Source of the DNA: Lachnospiraceae bacterium
GTDB lineage: Bacteria; Bacillota; Clostridia; Lachnospirales; Lachnospiraceae
Direction: 5' to 3'
Length of the DNA: 34,836 bases
NCBI GenBank assembly: GCA_017619295.1
Contig: JAFZSQ010000096.1
Span: forward strand, 1 to 34,836
Shown one piece after another: positions 33,800-34,836 of the stretch. A program made the translations under genes and the position numbers. Within the stretch, counting starts at the first letter, position 1. Every line of letters starts with the position of its first letter. The notes beneath the pieces were generated by a model. That model ran no database searches. It saw only the letters and a program-made list of their open reading frames with translations, and was not told the origin of the DNA.

Positions 33800-34836
33800 A
33801 TGTCCAGAGTTTACAATTTTTCAGCAGGCCCGGCTACAATGCCCTTGCCTGTGCTTGAGGAAATCCAGGCTGAGCTTCTTGATTACAAAGGAAGCGGAAT
33901 GAGCGTAATGGAGATGTCCCATCGATCTAAGGTTTTTCAGACTATCGCTGATGAAGCAGAGAAAGATCTTAGAGAGTTAATGAATATTCCCGACAATTAC
34001 AAGGTATTATTCATTCAGGGCGGTGCTACATTACAGTTCTCAATGATTCCCATGAACCTTTGCAAGAACGGTGTTTTTGATTACATCGTTACCGGTGCAT
34101 GGTCCAAGAAGGCAGCAACTGAAGCCAAGAAATTTGGCAAGGTTAATATCATTGCGTCCAGCGATGACAAGAATTACAGCTATATTCCGGACTGTTCCGA
34201 TCTTCCTGTTGATGATAATGCAGATTATGTTTATATCTGTGAGAATGAGACAATTCATGGAACCACTTTCCAGAAGCTTCCCAACACTAAGGGCAAGATT
34301 CTTGTAGCAGATCAGTCTTCCATGTTTTTATCAAAGCCCTGCAACGTATCCGATTACGGTATTATTTACGGCGGTGTTCAAAAGAATGTAGGACCTGCAG
34401 GTTTATCCATCGTTATTATCCGTGAGGATCTTATTCGTGATGACCTTCCTGAAAATACACCTGTATATATGAGATACGATACTCACGCAAATAATGGCTC
34501 AATGTACAACACACCCAACTGCTGGGCAATTTATGTATGCGGCAAGGTATTCAAGTACCTTAAGAGCTTAGGCGGACTTTCGGCCATGGATGAGATCAAT
34601 AAGAAGAAAGCAGCTATTCTTTATGACTTCCTTGATAACAGCAAGATGTTCAAGGGAACAGTAGAGAAAGAGTTCCGCTCTCTTATGAACGTTCCTTTTG
34701 TTACCGAATCCGCTGAGAAGGATGCAGAAGTAGTGGCAGCAACAAAGGCTGCAGGTTTTGACAACCTTAAGGGTCATAAGAGCGTTGGAGGCTTACGTGC
34801 TTCAATTTACAATGCTATGCCTCTTGAAGGTGTTCA
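33800..34836 (+). CDS. serC: Phosphoserine aminotransferase (3' end beyond window)
   Basis: SerC transfers an amino group from glutamate to 3-phosphohydroxypyruvate in serine synthesis (PLP-dependent). The visible 345 residues begin with MSRVYNFSAGPATMP, continue through GSGMSVMEMSHRS and FIQGGATLQFSM, and include the PLP lysine Lys195 in GGVQKNVGPAGL. SMYNTPNCW and GHKSVGGLRASIYNA are also present. The frame is open to the last base; the family is about 360 aa, so only some 15 residues are missing. GAGGAGGAGAGAGGA precedes the ATG. serA often follows serC in relatives but lies outside this window. Confidence 0.97.
   Translation, partial: MSRVYNFSAGPATMPLPVLEEIQAELLDYKGSGMSVMEMSHRSKVFQTIADEAEKDLRELMNIPDNYKVLFIQGGATLQFSMIPMNLCKNGVFDYIVTGAWSKKAATEAKKFGKVNIIASSDDKNYSYIPDCSDLPVDDNADYVYICENETIHGTTFQKLPNTKGKILVADQSSMFLSKPCNVSDYGIIYGGVQKNVGPAGLSIVIIREDLIRDDLPENTPVYMRYDTHANNGSMYNTPNCWAIYVCGKVFKYLKSLGGLSAMDEINKKKAAILYDFLDNSKMFKGTVEKEFRSLMNVPFVTESAEKDAEVVAATKAAGFDNLKGHKSVGGLRASIYNAMPLEGV

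Noticed and set aside
1-34836. Mobile elements, CRISPR arrays, defence genes or phage remnants
   Set aside because: No transposase, integrase, spaced direct-repeat array or defence-type domain was seen; genes are compactly arranged housekeeping types with similar codon use.

Overview
This window looks like core chromosome of a strictly anaerobic, low-to-moderate GC, Gram-positive bacterium of the Clostridia, most likely a Lachnospiraceae member (Butyrivibrio-like; inferred from protein character and gene order, not from a database search). The signs are strong AGGAGG-type ribosome binding sites, an oxygen-sensitive class III ribonucleotide reductase with its activase, a dihydroxy-acid dehydratase of the VPGH ([4Fe-4S]) type, an ACT/UPF0210 pair, and sigma-70-type promoters that nearly all have a 17-bp spacer. 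I see no mobile element, phage gene, CRISPR array or rRNA. No stretch longer than about 260 bp lacks a gene.

Layout. (1) 31-2205: ftsY and threonine ammonia-lyase, closed by a terminator. (2) 2273-6938: a promoter, then an 849-aa acidic, repeat-rich single-pass membrane protein, hisH, hisF and ung in a tight run. (3) 6949-7130: tRNA-Leu(CAA) with its own promoter and terminator. (4) 7155-15349: a seven-gene run with gaps of 0-23 bp: small zinc-finger membrane protein, polA, coaE, long FtsA-like ATPase, WalJ-type metallo-hydrolase, ACT protein and UPF0210 protein. Its terminator lies inside the 3' coding end of the convergent tmcAL (15352-16566, minus). (5) 16631-19509: pta, then an exported glycoside-hydrolase-like protein (DUF5722-like). 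(6) 19530-20338: a near-perfect promoter, the YceD/DUF177 protein, rpmF and a terminator. (7) 20341-20973: a zinc-ribbon membrane protein as its own unit. (8) 21010-24422: nrdD, nrdG and dut behind a palindrome-rich regulatory region. (9) 24464-25437: a DegV protein with its own promoter and terminator. (10) 25482-27242: pepF. (11) 27311-33681: yajC, a hairpin, then leuB, ilvD, ilvB and an L,D-transpeptidase. (12) 33714-34836: a promoter and serC, cut by the window edge.

How the genes work together. Branched-chain amino acid synthesis is represented by ilvA, leuB, ilvD and ilvB, but no regulatory subunit (ilvN), ilvC or leuCD is beside them. dNTP supply and quality control are represented by nrdDG, dut, ung and polA. 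The envelope side has FtsY, YajC, the FtsA-like ATPase, the L,D-transpeptidase and the 849-aa membrane protein. Most of the window is ordinary housekeeping. The least explained parts are the 849-aa protein, the C-terminal repeats of the FtsA-like protein, the ACT/UPF0210 pair, the zinc-ribbon membrane protein, the DUF5722-like protein and the nrd control region.
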